Source of the DNA: Acidaminococcaceae bacterium
GTDB lineage: Bacteria > Bacillota > Negativicutes > Acidaminococcales > Acidaminococcaceae
Assembly: GCA_017443165.1 (NCBI GenBank)
Contig: JAFSOW010000234.1
Location: 1 to 9,088 of the forward strand
Reading direction: 5' to 3'
Length of the DNA stretch: 9,088 bases
Shown here: piece after piece, positions 1 to 7,641 of the stretch
Layout: every line of letters starts with the position of its first letter
Numbering within the stretch: position 1 is the first letter of the stretch
Notes under the pieces: generated by a model
Database searches by the model: none
Seen by the model: the letters and a program-made list of their open reading frames with translations, nothing else
Told to the model about the DNA's origin: nothing
Translations under genes and position numbers: made by a program

Positions 1-3000
1 ACTTTGTCACGCATCACCGCAATCTTATCTGCCATGTCTTCCGTAATATATTCATTGATGTGGAACAGCACGTTGCCTTCCGCGTCTTTGATATCTTCCG
101 CCAGGGTCCTGCCGATGATACGGTCGTGGAGGGATTCGATTTCCGTCCCGTTTTCCGTGATGGATTCTATTTCAATTCCGTCAATCTCATTATTCCGGAC
201 AGAAACCTCACTCACCGTGCCGTCCAGCAGAATCCGGTCGATATCCGCTTCCGTCAGCGTGGCGCCGGCACCGACCAGTACTTCACCGCTGCCGTTGACA
301 ACATCTTCGGAAACTTCCTTATTTGCATAGTGATGCATCAGCATATCTTTGAGCTTACTGTTGGCAAAATCTTCAGGGATGTTGATAGAAACCTCTTCAC
401 GGGCTTCTTCAACGTCACCTTCGCCATTCGGAACATAGATGCTGATCGAAGTTATCTTCGCGTCCATCAGACGATTGTAAACATCATTGGTGATGATGGT
501 ATCGGATTCCACAATCGGCGCGCCGGTTTCTTCATTAATAATAGTTGCTGCCAGCATGCGGTTGATTACTTTTGAACGGATCTTCTTCGCACTGGCTCCC
601 AGTTCTGCCTTGCACAGGCGGTTCCGTTCCTTCACCAGGTTGCAGGTGTGGATATCGCAGTCGTCTTCACGGACGATGACATCCTGCGCCACATCTACCA
701 GACGGCGGGTCAGGTAACCGGAGTCTGCCGTACGCAATGCGGTATCCGCCAGACCTTTACGTGCGCCATGGCTGGAAATAAAGTATTCCAAAATCGTCAG
801 GCCTTCACGGAAGTTCGACTTAACAGGCCGGTCAATGATACGGCCGGAAGGATCAGCCATCAGACCACGCATACCGGCCAGCTGTTTGATCTGGTCAATA
901 CTGCCGCGGGCGCCGGAATCGGCCATCATGGCAATAGGATTAAATTTATCCGCTGTGTTAGCTTCTTTCAACAGGTCTGCTACATCATCCGTCGCCTTGT
1001 TCCAGATTTCAACAACTTTCTTATAACGTTCATCGTCCGTCATCAGACCGCGGCGGTACATGGCTTCCGTCTGGTCAACCTGTTTTTCCGAAGTCTGGAT
1101 AATTTCCTGCTTTCCCGGTGGTACATGGATATCGGATACTGCGATGGAAATACCGGAATTGCAGGCATTATCATAGCCCATTTTCTTCACAATATCCAAT
1201 ACATTGGCAGTGCCCAGATTGCCGAAAAGCTTATGCGCTTTGGCAACCAGCTTGCCCAGTTCCTTTTTGGTGATCAGCTGACCCAGATGCCAGTATTCTT
1301 CACCGGTTTCTTCGTTTTTCCGTTTGCTGAAGAAGCGCAGTTCCTTCGGCAGTTCTTCATTATAAATTGCATTGCCGATGGTGGTTTCGACCAGGCTCAT
1401 GCCTTCGTTTTCCGGCTCCTCAACAATATCTGCATTGGGAATCAGGATCCAGATCTTTGCCTGCAAATCAAGATATTTATGATAATAAGCCATCAGGGCT
1501 TCATGCAGACTGCTGTAGCGATTGCCTTCCCCTTTTGCGCCGGGACGCTCAATCGTCATGTAATACGCGCCCAGAACCATATCCTGCGTAGGTACCGCTA
1601 CCGGTTTGCCGTCTTTCGGAGCCAGGATATTATTCACGGACATCATCATCAGACGGGCTTCCGCCTGCGCCTCTACAGACAGGGGCAGATGGACAGCCAT
1701 CTGGTCACCGTCAAAGTCGGCATTGTACGCAGTGCAAACCAGCGGATGCAGCGTGATGGCACGTCCTTCGGTCAGAACCGGCTCAAATGCCTGGATGCCC
1801 AGACGGTGCAGCGTCGGTGCGCGGTTCAGGAGTACCGGATGCTCTTTGATGACTTCTTCCAGGACATCCCATACTTCCGGAGTCGCCCGTTCTACCATGC
1901 GTTTAGCGGCACGGATATTCAGGGCGGGATCGTTATCCTGCAAACGTTTCATAACGAAAGGTTTGAAAAGTTCCAACGCCATTTCTTTCGGCAGGCCGCA
2001 CTGGTGCATCTTCATCTCGGGACCTACCACGATTACAGAACGGCCGGAATAGTCGACGCGTTTGCCCAGCAGGTTCTGGCGGAAACGTCCCTGCTTGCCT
2101 TTCAGCATATCAGACAGGGATTTCAGAGGACGGTTGCCGGGGCCCACAATCGGACGGCCACGGCGGCCGTTGTCGATCAGCGCATCAACCGCTTCCTGCA
2201 GCATACGTTTTTCATTGCGGACAATGATGTCAGGCGCATGCAGCTCCAGCAAGCGTTTTAACCGGTTATTGCGGTTGATTACGCGGCGGTACAGATCGTT
2301 CAGGTCACTGGTCGCGAAACGCCCGCCGTCGAGCTGTACCATAGGACGCAGGTCCGGAGGAATAACAGGAACCACATCCAGAATCATCCAGGACGGCTTA
2401 TTGCCGGATTTCAGGAACGCTTCCGCGACTTCCAGACGGCGTACAACACGAACCTTCTTCTGACCGGTAGCGTCCTTCATCTCTTCCCGCAGTTCGTCAA
2501 CCAGCGCCGGAATATCAATCTCCTCCAGCAGTTCTTTAACAGCGGAAGCACCCATCTCCGCGCGGAACTGATCACCGTATTTATCCCGGGCGCTCATGTA
2601 TTCCGCTTCTGTCAGCAGCTGTTTTTTCTCTAACGGGGTATCGCCAGGATCCAGAACAATATAGTTTACAAAATACAAAACTCTTTCCAGGCTCCGGGGA
2701 GAAACATCCAGGATCAGACCCATACGGCTGGGGATCCCTTTAAAATACCAGATATGGGAAACCGGCGCCGCCAGCTCAATATGACCCATCCTGTCACGGC
2801 GGACCTTGGAACGGGTTACCTCAACGCCGCATTTGTCGCAGACGATCCCTTTGTAACGGATGCGTTTATATTTTCCGCAATGACACTCCCAGTCCTTAAT
2901 GGGGCCAAAGATTCTTTCACAGAACAGACCGTCTGTTTCGGGTTTCAATGTTCTGTAGTTAATGGTTTCAGGCTTTTTTACTTCCCCATAAGACCACGAA

Positions 3001-3062
3001 CGGATCAGTTCCGGAGAAGCAAGCCCAATGCGCATGGAATTAAAATTGTTAACGTCTAACAA
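1..3062 (-). CDS. rpoC: RNA polymerase subunit beta' (RpoC), 3'-truncated by window edge
   Basis: This is the largest subunit of DNA-dependent RNA polymerase, which supplies the catalytic magnesium site. About 1020 codons are present and the frame is open to the window edge; Bacillus RpoC is about 1200 residues. Visible in order: N-terminus MLDVNNF; the Zn1 site with cysteines at about 60, 62, 75 and 78; the active-site motif NADFDGD at 447-453 with Asp449, Asp451 and Asp453 as metal ligands; the bridge-helix region at about 760-790 ([19 protein letters not shown]); and the first Zn2 cysteine at 802. The other three Zn2 cysteines and the trigger loop lie outside the window. Between Cys802 and the D-R-I-I-G-R motif (from 980) there are about 177 residues, where E. 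coli has about 22 (recalled). The start is TTG, chosen because it gives the family N-terminus and follows a Shine-Dalgarno sequence. It lies 18 nt downstream of rpoB with no terminator between them, so the two are co-transcribed. Confidence 0.97.
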   Translation of the reverse strand, partial: MLDVNNFNSMRIGLASPELIRSWSYGEVKKPETINYRTLKPETDGLFCERIFGPIKDWECHCGKYKRIRYKGIVCDKCGVEVTRSKVRRDRMGHIELAAPVSHIWYFKGIPSRMGLILDVSPRSLERVLYFVNYIVLDPGDTPLEKKQLLTEAEYMSARDKYGDQFRAEMGASAVKELLEEIDIPALVDELREEMKDATGQKKVRVVRRLEVAEAFLKSGNKPSWMILDVVPVIPPDLRPMVQLDGGRFATSDLNDLYRRVINRNNRLKRLLELHAPDIIVRNEKRMLQEAVDALIDNGRRGRPIVGPGNRPLKSLSDMLKGKQGRFRQNLLGKRVDYSGRSVIVVGPEMKMHQCGLPKEMALELFKPFVMKRLQDNDPALNIRAAKRMVERATPEVWDVLEEVIKEHPVLLNRAPTLHRLGIQAFEPVLTEGRAITLHPLVCTAYNADFDGDQMAVHLPLSVEAQAEARLMMMSVNNILAPKDGKPVAVPTQDMVLGAYYMTIERPGAKGEGNRYSSLHEALMAYYHKYLDLQAKIWILIPNADIVEEPENEGMSLVETTIGNAIYNEELPKELRFFSKRKNEETGEEYWHLGQLITKKELGKLVAKAHKLFGNLGTANVLDIVKKMGYDNACNSGISIAVSDIHVPPGKQEIIQTSEKQVDQTEAMYRRGLMTDDERYKKVVEIWNKATDDVADLLKEANTADKFNPIAMMADSGARGSIDQIKQLAGMRGLMADPSGRIIDRPVKSNFREGLTILEYFISSHGARKGLADTALRTADSGYLTRRLVDVAQDVIVREDDCDIHTCNLVKERNRLCKAELGASAKKIRSKVINRMLAATIINEETGAPIVESDTIITNDVYNRLMDAKITSISIYVPNGEGDVEEAREEVSINIPEDFANSKLKDMLMHHYANKEVSEDVVNGSGEVLVGAGATLTEADIDRILLDGTVSEVSVRNNEIDGIEIESITENGTEIESLHDRIIGRTLAEDIKDAEGNVLFHINEYITEDMADKIAVMRDK
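3..563 (-). repeat. Repeated protein module inside the RpoC insertion
   Basis: Three segments of the RpoC translation share a pattern of the form G-x-x-[ILV]-[VF]-x4-[IL]-T-x6-[RK]-[LI], and in the two complete copies it ends in [IV]-S-[IV]. Copy A is about residues 834-878 (bases 429-563), with core [20 protein letters not shown]. Copy B is about 901-956 (bases 195-362), with core [20 protein letters not shown]. Copy C starts at about 980 (bases 3-125, cut by the edge), with core [19 protein letters not shown]; it is the normal RpoC segment that follows D-R-I-I-G-R in all bacteria. Copy A also begins like copy C (N-R-M-L against D-R-I-I). The similarity is at protein level and by eye only, so the repeat is diverged. 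I infer that the insertion arose at least partly by duplication of the resident module. Confidence 0.5.
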
Positions 3063-3065
3063 GAA

Positions 3066-3079
3066 CCCCTCGCTCCCTT
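3066..3079 (-). promoter_or_regulatory. rpoC ribosome binding site (TTG start)
   Basis: The minus strand reads AAGGGAG at 3079-3073, 10 nt before the TTG at 3062-3060. A second purine run, GAGGGG at 3071-3066, lies only 3 nt from the start. The first has the better spacing. The site lies wholly in the 18-nt gap after the rpoB stop codon, so rpoC translation can be initiated separately from rpoB. No ATG or GTG in this frame gives the conserved N-terminus. Confidence 0.7.
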
Positions 3080-3080
3080 C

Positions 3081-6000
3081 TTAATTAATATCATCAGCAG
3101 GACCGGACAGTTCTTCGAGTGTCGTTTCGCTCAGATTGCCTAAGTCGGCAATACTGTCTTCTTCCTGTTCGGTACCATTATATTCTTCATCTTCATTATA
3201 GGCGGTAGATTCCCTTGGGGCGTCCGGAATGACGGTCTGGCCTTCACCCTGCAGTTCTGCAATGGTTTCCGGGGAAGCTTCCACAACATCTTCCTCCTCT
3301 TCCTGCAGGGAAATATCTTCACCGTCTTCATCCAGCACCCGGATATCCAGACCGATACTCTGCAATTCTTTTACCAGTACCTTAAAGGATTCGGGAACAC
3401 CGGGTTCCGGAATGTTTTCGCCTTTAACGATGGATTCATACGTTTTTACACGCCCAACCACATCGTCGGATTTTACCGTCAGGATTTCCTGCAACGTGTA
3501 TGCAGCACCATATGCTTCCAGCGCCCAGACTTCCATTTCACCGAAACGCTGTCCGCCAAACTGGGCTTTGCCGCCCAGGGGTTGCTGGGTAACCAGGGAG
3601 TACGGGCCGGTAGACCGGGCATGGATCTTGTCGTCTACCAGATGATGCAGTTTCAGCATATACACGCAGCCGACGGTTACGGGGTTGGCAAAAGGCTCGC
3701 CGGTGCGGCCGTCATAAAGGATCGTTTTGCCCATCGGGCTTACGCCGGACAGCTTCACCATATTCTGCAGGTCTTCTTCGTTGGCGCTGTCAAATACAGG
3801 AACAGCCATTTTGACCGCGCTCAGTTTTGAGTTTCCTGCATACCCGATATCTGTCAGCTTCGGCATACCGTACTGGGCACGGTCATAACCGGTGCTTTCC
3901 AGCTGCTCGCCAATGCCTGCTTCTTTCCGCTGGATTTTCATACCTAAAGCCAGGGCAGCCCATCCCAGATGGGTTTCCAGAATCTGGCCGATATTCATAC
4001 GGGAAGGAACGCCTAACGGATTCAGAACGATCTGGACCGGTTCGCCATTAGGCAGGAACGGCATATCTTCCCGCGGTAAAATACGGGATACTACGCCCTT
4101 GTTTCCGTGACGGCCGGACATCTTGTCACCGGCGCGGATCTTACGTTTCTGCGCAATCTGGATGCGGACCTGTTTGTTTACTCCGGGCGGCAGTTCTCCG
4201 CCGTTTTCACGGGTAAATACCTTCGTATCCACTACAATACCGGATTCCCCATGGGGAACGCGCAGGGAGCTGTCCCGTTCTTCACGGGCTTTTTCATTAA
4301 ATACCGCTCTAACCAGACGTTCTTCCGCGGATAATTCCGTTTCCCCTTTAGGCGTAATTTTGCCAACCAGAATATCGCCGGGGCGAACCTCGGTACCTAT
4401 TCTGATAACACCTATATAATCTTTGTCGCTTTCATCATTGCACAGATTTGCGACGGCTTTATCGGAAACGTTCGGAATCTCACAGGTTATCTCCTCAGGC
4501 CCCAGTTTCGTATCCCGCGCGTCACAGGTGTACTCTTCAATATGGATAGACGTGTACGTGTCATCCCGTACCAGGTCTTCGGAAAGCAGAATCGCGTCTT
4601 CGTAGTTATAGCCTTCCCAGGGCATGTAAGCTACGATAACGTTATGGCCCAGCACCAGTTCACCCTTATCAGTAGCGGGACCGTCCGCCAGTACCTGTCC
4701 GGCCTTGACATAATCGCCTTTGAAAACGATCGGTTTCTGGTTGACACAGGTGCTCTGGTTAGAACGTTTAAATTTTAAGACTTCATAATGATCAATATCG
4801 CCATTATCCGTACGGATCTGGATCTCGTCGCCGGTTACCCGGATGACTTCGCCGGCATGTTTTGCCAAAATGCAGTTGCCGGAGTCGGTTGCCACCTTGT
4901 ATTCCATACCAGTACCGACGACAGGTGCCTGCGGAGTCAGCAGAGGTACTGCCTGACGCTGCATGTTGGCGCCCATCAGCGCGCGGTTAGCATCATCGTG
5001 TTCCAGGAACGGGATCAGGGCCGTTGCGATCGATACTACCTGTTTAGGCGATACGTCCATATAATCCGCTCTTTCCGGGCGGATGCTGAGAACGTCGTTC
5101 TTACGGCGGGCCGTAACACGTTCGCCCAGGAAATATCCGTCATCGTCCAAAGGTTCGTTGGCCTGCGCCACGATATATTTATCTTCTTCGTCCGCAGTCA
5201 GGTATTCAATTTCATTGGTAACGCGTTTATGCGCTTTGTCTACTTTGCGGTAAGGCGTTTCAATAAAACCGAACTTGTTGATAACCGCAAACGTAGAAAG
5301 GGAACCGATCAAACCGATGTTGGGACCTTCAGGGGTCTCAATCGGGCACATGCGTCCATAATGGGAGTTGTGAACGTCACGGACTTCATAGCCGGCCCTT
5401 TCACGGGACAGACCGCCGGGTCCCAGTGCAGAAAGACGGCGTTTGTGGGTCAGCTCTGCCAGCGGATTGTTCTGGTCCATAAACTGGGAAAGCTGGCTGC
5501 TGCCGAAGAATTCTTTAATAGCAGCCACTACCGGACGGATGTTGATCAGCGCCTGGGGAGTGATCACATCTACGTCCTGAATGGTCATGCGTTCTTTTAC
5601 CACACGTTCCATACGGGCCAGACCGATACGGAACTGGTTCTGTAAAAGTTCGCCCACGCAGCGGATGCGGCGGTTGCCCAGATGGTCGATATCGTCTTTT
5701 TCGCCATGCCCGTCCATTACATTCAGAAGGTAGCCGAACGCGGCAAAAATGTCTTCCCTTGTAATCGTGCGGAGCGCTTCGGGAATGCCGGACGTAAAGA
5801 CGATGCGCAGAACCTTCCCGCTTAACTCTTTAATTTTCAGCTGGTAGAGTCCGTATTCCTTGTAAACCTGGCTCTCTTCCACCTTATCCAGCACTTCGCC
5901 GGTCATCAGTGTTCCTTCCGGAACGATGATTTCACCGGTTTCCTTATCAACCAGCGGCTCTGCCAGCACACAGTTTTCCAGCCGGTTTCTCCAGCCTAAT

Positions 6001-6866
6001 TTCTTGTTCAGTTTATAACGGCCTACATAGGCCAGGTCATACCGTTTGCTGTCAAAGAACGTCTGCTCGATGAGCTGCTTGGCATTTTCAAAGGCAGGCG
6101 GTTCACCGGGGCGCAGCTTTTTATACAGTTCGATCATCGCTTCTTCGCAATTCGTCGTACTGTCTTTTTCCAGCGTTGCCTTTACCGCTTCAATAATCTC
6201 GGTGCCTTCTTCCGTATGATTCTCAATCTGGGTGTCGCCGAAGAAATTTAAGATTTCTTCATTTGATTCCATCCCCATGGCCCGCAGCAGCACCGTGGCA
6301 GGAACCTTACGGGTCCTGTCCACGCGCGCATAGATAACATGGTTTAAATCTGTTTCAAATTCAATCCATGCGCCGCGGTTAGGGATTACAGTGGTCCCAT
6401 ACAAAAAGATTGCGCTGGGGTCCATGACTTTATCGTAATAAACCCCGGGGGAGCGAACCAACTGACTAACAATGACACGCTCCGCCCCGTTAATGACAAA
6501 GGTTCCCGTGGGGGTCATCAAAGGAAAATCGCCCATAAACACACGGGATTCCTTAATTTCTCCCGTATCTTTATACAGCAGATGAACATTGACATTCAAC
6601 GGTGCAGAATAAGAAGCGTCCCGTTCCTTACATTCTTCAATGGTATATTTTGGTTCACCGATTTCAAAGCTCTGGAAAGAGAGTTCCAAATTCCCGTTAA
6701 AATCTTTTATAGGGGAAATATCGTGGAAAATCTCATTCAGCCCATCGCTCATGAACCACTCATAGGATTTCCTCTGCAGGTCAATCAAATGAGGCATTGG
6801 CAAAACTTCTTTAATTTTGCCAAAGCTATACCGGGTCCTGTCACCTGTCTGAACCGGTTTAAACAT
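3081..6866 (-). CDS. rpoB: RNA polymerase subunit beta (RpoB), 1261 residues
   Basis: This is the second-largest subunit of RNA polymerase; with beta' it forms the main channel and active centre. Motifs (numbered from the ATG): the fork and rifampicin region at about 453-482, with the residues equivalent to E. coli Gln513, Asp516, His526 and Ser531 all wild type (Gln461, Asp464, His474, Ser479); GYNYEDAIL at about 753-761; [12 protein letters not shown] at about 913-924, with the two active-site lysines at 915 and 923; and the clamp-binding C-terminal region ending near [11 protein letters not shown] at about 1158-1168. There is no proteobacterial SI2 insertion. Compared with Bacillus (1193 residues) it has an extra segment at about 979-1021 and an acidic tail at about 1179-1261. 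The ATG at 6866 is preferred over the in-frame GTG at 6878. AAGGAG overlaps that GTG but is correctly spaced from the ATG, and the resulting N-terminus [12 protein letters not shown] matches clostridial RpoB. It is expressed from its own promoter and followed by rpoC. Confidence 0.98.
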   Translation of the reverse strand: MFKPVQTGDRTRYSFGKIKEVLPMPHLIDLQRKSYEWFMSDGLNEIFHDISPIKDFNGNLELSFQSFEIGEPKYTIEECKERDASYSAPLNVNVHLLYKDTGEIKESRVFMGDFPLMTPTGTFVINGAERVIVSQLVRSPGVYYDKVMDPSAIFLYGTTVIPNRGAWIEFETDLNHVIYARVDRTRKVPATVLLRAMGMESNEEILNFFGDTQIENHTEEGTEIIEAVKATLEKDSTTNCEEAMIELYKKLRPGEPPAFENAKQLIEQTFFDSKRYDLAYVGRYKLNKKLGWRNRLENCVLAEPLVDKETGEIIVPEGTLMTGEVLDKVEESQVYKEYGLYQLKIKELSGKVLRIVFTSGIPEALRTITREDIFAAFGYLLNVMDGHGEKDDIDHLGNRRIRCVGELLQNQFRIGLARMERVVKERMTIQDVDVITPQALINIRPVVAAIKEFFGSSQLSQFMDQNNPLAELTHKRRLSALGPGGLSRERAGYEVRDVHNSHYGRMCPIETPEGPNIGLIGSLSTFAVINKFGFIETPYRKVDKAHKRVTNEIEYLTADEEDKYIVAQANEPLDDDGYFLGERVTARRKNDVLSIRPERADYMDVSPKQVVSIATALIPFLEHDDANRALMGANMQRQAVPLLTPQAPVVGTGMEYKVATDSGNCILAKHAGEVIRVTGDEIQIRTDNGDIDHYEVLKFKRSNQSTCVNQKPIVFKGDYVKAGQVLADGPATDKGELVLGHNVIVAYMPWEGYNYEDAILLSEDLVRDDTYTSIHIEEYTCDARDTKLGPEEITCEIPNVSDKAVANLCNDESDKDYIGVIRIGTEVRPGDILVGKITPKGETELSAEERLVRAVFNEKAREERDSSLRVPHGESGIVVDTKVFTRENGGELPPGVNKQVRIQIAQKRKIRAGDKMSGRHGNKGVVSRILPREDMPFLPNGEPVQIVLNPLGVPSRMNIGQILETHLGWAALALGMKIQRKEAGIGEQLESTGYDRAQYGMPKLTDIGYAGNSKLSAVKMAVPVFDSANEEDLQNMVKLSGVSPMGKTILYDGRTGEPFANPVTVGCVYMLKLHHLVDDKIHARSTGPYSLVTQQPLGGKAQFGGQRFGEMEVWALEAYGAAYTLQEILTVKSDDVVGRVKTYESIVKGENIPEPGVPESFKVLVKELQSIGLDIRVLDEDGEDISLQEEEEDVVEASPETIAELQGEGQTVIPDAPRESTAYNEDEEYNGTEQEEDSIADLGNLSETTLEELSGPADDIN

Positions 6867-6877
6867 GTAGGTCTTCA

Positions 6878-6883
6878 CTCCTT
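6878..6883 (-). promoter_or_regulatory. rpoB ribosome binding site, decides the ATG start
   Basis: AAGGAG on the minus strand lies 11 nt upstream of the ATG at 6866-6864. Its last G is also the first base of the upstream in-frame GTG, so that GTG cannot be served by this site. This sets the protein at 1261 rather than 1265 residues. Confidence 0.8.
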
Positions 6884-6929
6884 GTTATATAAGTCAGGCA
6901 ATACAAAACTATGCACGTTGTCTAAAGCC

Positions 6930-6966
6930 AAAAAAAACAAGGTTCTTACCGCAAGATCACCCTGTT
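6930..6966 (-). terminator. Attenuator-like hairpin with U-run in the rpoB leader
   Basis: Read on the minus strand: AACAGGGT, bulge GA, TCTT, loop GCGGT, AAGA, ACCTTGTT, then six further Ts. The outer stem is 8 bp (one G-U) and the inner stem 4 bp, giving 12 pairs with one 2-nt bulge, directly followed by a U-run. That is the form of an intrinsic terminator. It lies about 63 nt before the rpoB ATG and some 120 nt after the predicted start site, so it would act inside the rpoBC leader as an attenuator. The stem is only moderately GC-rich, so termination is probably partial. I found no clear antiterminator pairing. Confidence 0.45.
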
Positions 6967-7020
6967 ATTCAGATCAGACGAACGTACTTCATCCCTACGA
7001 TATGGCAGCCGATGTGAACC

Positions 7021-7044
7021 ACTACACTATCTGGCCGTTGTAGT
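7021..7044 (-). repeat. Inverted repeat / stem-loop in the rpoB leader
   Basis: Perfect 6-bp arms ACTACA and TGTAGT flank a 12-nt loop that contains GGCC. The element lies about 43 nt downstream of the predicted rpoB transcription start. It could be an RNA stem-loop in the leader or chance; the pairing is short and not extended by the flanking bases. Confidence 0.35.
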
Positions 7045-7081
7045 CAAGCCTGCATTTTGGTCACAAACACAAAAAGCATAA

Positions 7082-7105
7082 TTGTGGTAAATAATGATAC
7101 CACAA
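7082..7105. promoter_or_regulatory. Operator-like inverted repeat over the rpoB -10 box
   Basis: The 8-bp arms TTGTGGTA and TACCACAA are perfectly complementary around an 8-nt spacer. The element covers the whole -10 box and the predicted start site of the rpoBC promoter, where a bound protein would block polymerase. Because transcription should start inside one arm, the stem would not form in the RNA made from this promoter, which favours a DNA-binding role. I recognise no specific regulator. The Rex consensus (TTGTGA-N6-TCACAA) has similar outer bases but different spacing. Confidence 0.4.
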
Positions 7106-7123
7106 GCATTAGGAATTTGTCAA
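7094..7123 (-). promoter_or_regulatory. Sigma-A promoter for rpoBC
   Basis: The minus strand has a perfect -35 box TTGACA (7123-7118), an 18-nt spacer, and -10 box TATCAT (7099-7094) preceded by TGG, which forms an extended -10 element. The predicted start site is near 7087. The promoter lies 14 nt beyond the T-tract of the rplL terminator and reads towards rpoB, giving rpoBC a transcription start independent of the ribosomal protein genes. Confidence 0.75.
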
Positions 7124-7137
7124 TAGGTTTTTTAAAC

Positions 7138-7168
7138 AAAAAAAGACCGGCCCCCTTGGGGACCGGTC
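7138..7168 (-). terminator. Intrinsic terminator after rplL
   Basis: On the minus strand: GACCGG, bulged T, CCCC, loop AAG, GGGG, CCGGTC, then seven Ts. This is a 10-bp, almost entirely GC stem with a 3-nt loop and a T-run, starting 19 nt after the rplL stop codon. It should end most transcripts of the rplJL unit before rpoB. It has the same position as the partial attenuator known between rplL and rpoB in E. coli, but its strength suggests more complete termination. Confidence 0.9.
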
Positions 7169-7187
7169 CTGATGACGTACAGTCAAA

Positions 7188-7562
7188 TTATTTAATTTCA
7201 ACAGTTGCGCCAGCAGCTTCCAGTTTTGCTTTGGCATCGTCAGCGTCAGCTTTGGAAACTTTTTCTTTAACAGCTTTCGGAGCGCCGTCAACCAGAGCTT
7301 TAGCTTCTTTCAGGCCCAGGCCGGTGATTTCGCGAACAGCTTTGATAACGTTGATCTTGCCCTGACCAGCTTCTTTCAGGATAACGTCGAATTCGGTCTG
7401 TTCTTCTTCAGCAGCAGCAGCAGCCGGAGCAGCGCCAGCAGCAGCAACAGCTACCGGAGCGGCAGCGGATACGCCAAATTTTTCTTCCAGAGCTTTAACC
7501 AGTTCAGCCAGCTCTAACACGGTCATTTTCTCAATTGCTTCGATAATCTGATCTTTATTCAT
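7188..7562 (-). CDS. rplL: 50S ribosomal protein L7/L12 (RplL), 124 residues
   Basis: This is the multi-copy stalk protein of the large subunit; dimers bind the C-terminal helix of L10 and recruit translation GTPases such as EF-G and EF-Tu. It has the usual three parts: an N-terminal dimerisation domain (about 1-31), an alanine- and proline-rich flexible hinge (about 32-52), and the C-terminal globular domain (about 57-124) with the factor-binding helices around [19 protein letters not shown] (69-87). The length is typical. The start is the ATG at 7562, 8 nt after GGAGG. An in-frame ATG 15 nt upstream overlaps that Shine-Dalgarno sequence and is unlikely to be used. It is the last gene of the rplJL unit, before a strong terminator. 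Confidence 0.98.
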   Translation of the reverse strand: MNKDQIIEAIEKMTVLELAELVKALEEKFGVSAAAPVAVAAAGAAPAAAAAEEEQTEFDVILKEAGQGKINVIKAVREITGLGLKEAKALVDGAPKAVKEKVSKADADDAKAKLEAAGATVEIK

Positions 7563-7641
7563 TATAATTTCCTCCATTAATCAATTATTTTTAAAATTAA
7601 ATATTTATTAAAATATCAATAAAAAACTTTTTTATCATGCA
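7563..7641 (-). other. AT-rich rplJ-rplL spacer with short AT inverted repeat
   Basis: The 79-nt gap is roughly 87% A+T, far above the flanking genes. It contains an A/T-only inverted repeat at 7619-7635 (arms ATAAAAAA and TTTTTTAT around one base) just after the rplJ stop, then an A/T-rich run up to the rplL Shine-Dalgarno sequence. The A/T-only hairpin is too weak to be a good terminator. An unstructured A/U-rich region before rplL fits the need to translate L7/L12 several times more often than L10; that role is inference. Confidence 0.5.
7571..7575 (-). promoter_or_regulatory. rplL ribosome binding site, decides the start
   Basis: GGAGG on the minus strand is 8 nt from the ATG at 7562-7560. 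The upstream in-frame ATG (7577-7575) shares its G with this motif, so it has no binding site of its own at workable spacing. Confidence 0.8.

Larger units (their letters stand above)
6867..7087 (-). other. Long 5' leader of the rpoBC transcript
   Basis: About 220 nt separate the predicted transcription start (near 7087) from the rpoB ATG, with no convincing gene inside. The leader holds a 6-bp stem (arms ACTACA and TGTAGT at 7044-7039 and 7026-7021, 12-nt loop), a weak 4-bp stem (arms at 6999-6996 and 6986-6983), and a terminator-shaped hairpin with a U-run at 6966-6930. It ends with the rpoB ribosome binding site. The arrangement suggests a regulatory leader, but I do not recognise it as a described RNA family. 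The start point is inferred from the promoter and is not certain. Confidence 0.5.

Noticed and set aside
648..2261. Plus-strand open frame of 537 codons antisense to rpoC
   Set aside because: It is in exact register with rpoC codons. Its stops would require TTA, CTA or TCA codons in rpoC, which this highly expressed gene avoids. The protein has no recognisable family and there is no Shine-Dalgarno logic; it is a shadow of codon bias.
5419..5508. Rifampicin-resistance substitutions in RpoB
   Set aside because: The cluster is wild type at the main resistance positions (Gln461, Asp464, His474, Ser479), so no resistance is indicated.
4788..5645. Plus-strand open frame of 285 codons antisense to rpoB
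   Set aside because: Same explanation: it is in register with rpoB codons and exists because TTA, CTA and TCA are rare there. The opposite strand encodes unmistakable RpoB throughout.
6867..6878. GTG start for rpoB four codons upstream of the ATG
   Set aside because: The only good Shine-Dalgarno sequence overlaps this GTG, so it cannot initiate there; the ATG also matches the family N-terminus.
6967..6990. Seven-codon frame MKYVRLI ending at the rpoB leader hairpin
   Set aside because: The only purine run (GTAGGG) is directly next to the ATG, too close to act as a Shine-Dalgarno sequence; no biased codons.
7046..7079. Leader peptide of 11 codons (MLFVFVTKMQA) in the rpoB leader
   Set aside because: No Shine-Dalgarno sequence precedes it and its codons are not enriched for one amino acid, so a peptide-attenuation role is not supported.
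7082..7105. Rex or CRP/FNR-type binding site
   Set aside because: The outer TTGTG...CACAA bases recall Rex, but the spacing is 24 bp overall instead of 18, and the inner bases differ; CRP/FNR sites also need shorter spacing.
7563..7577. ATG start for rplL five codons upstream
   Set aside because: It overlaps the GGAGG motif that serves the downstream ATG, and the extra residues are not part of the L7/L12 family.
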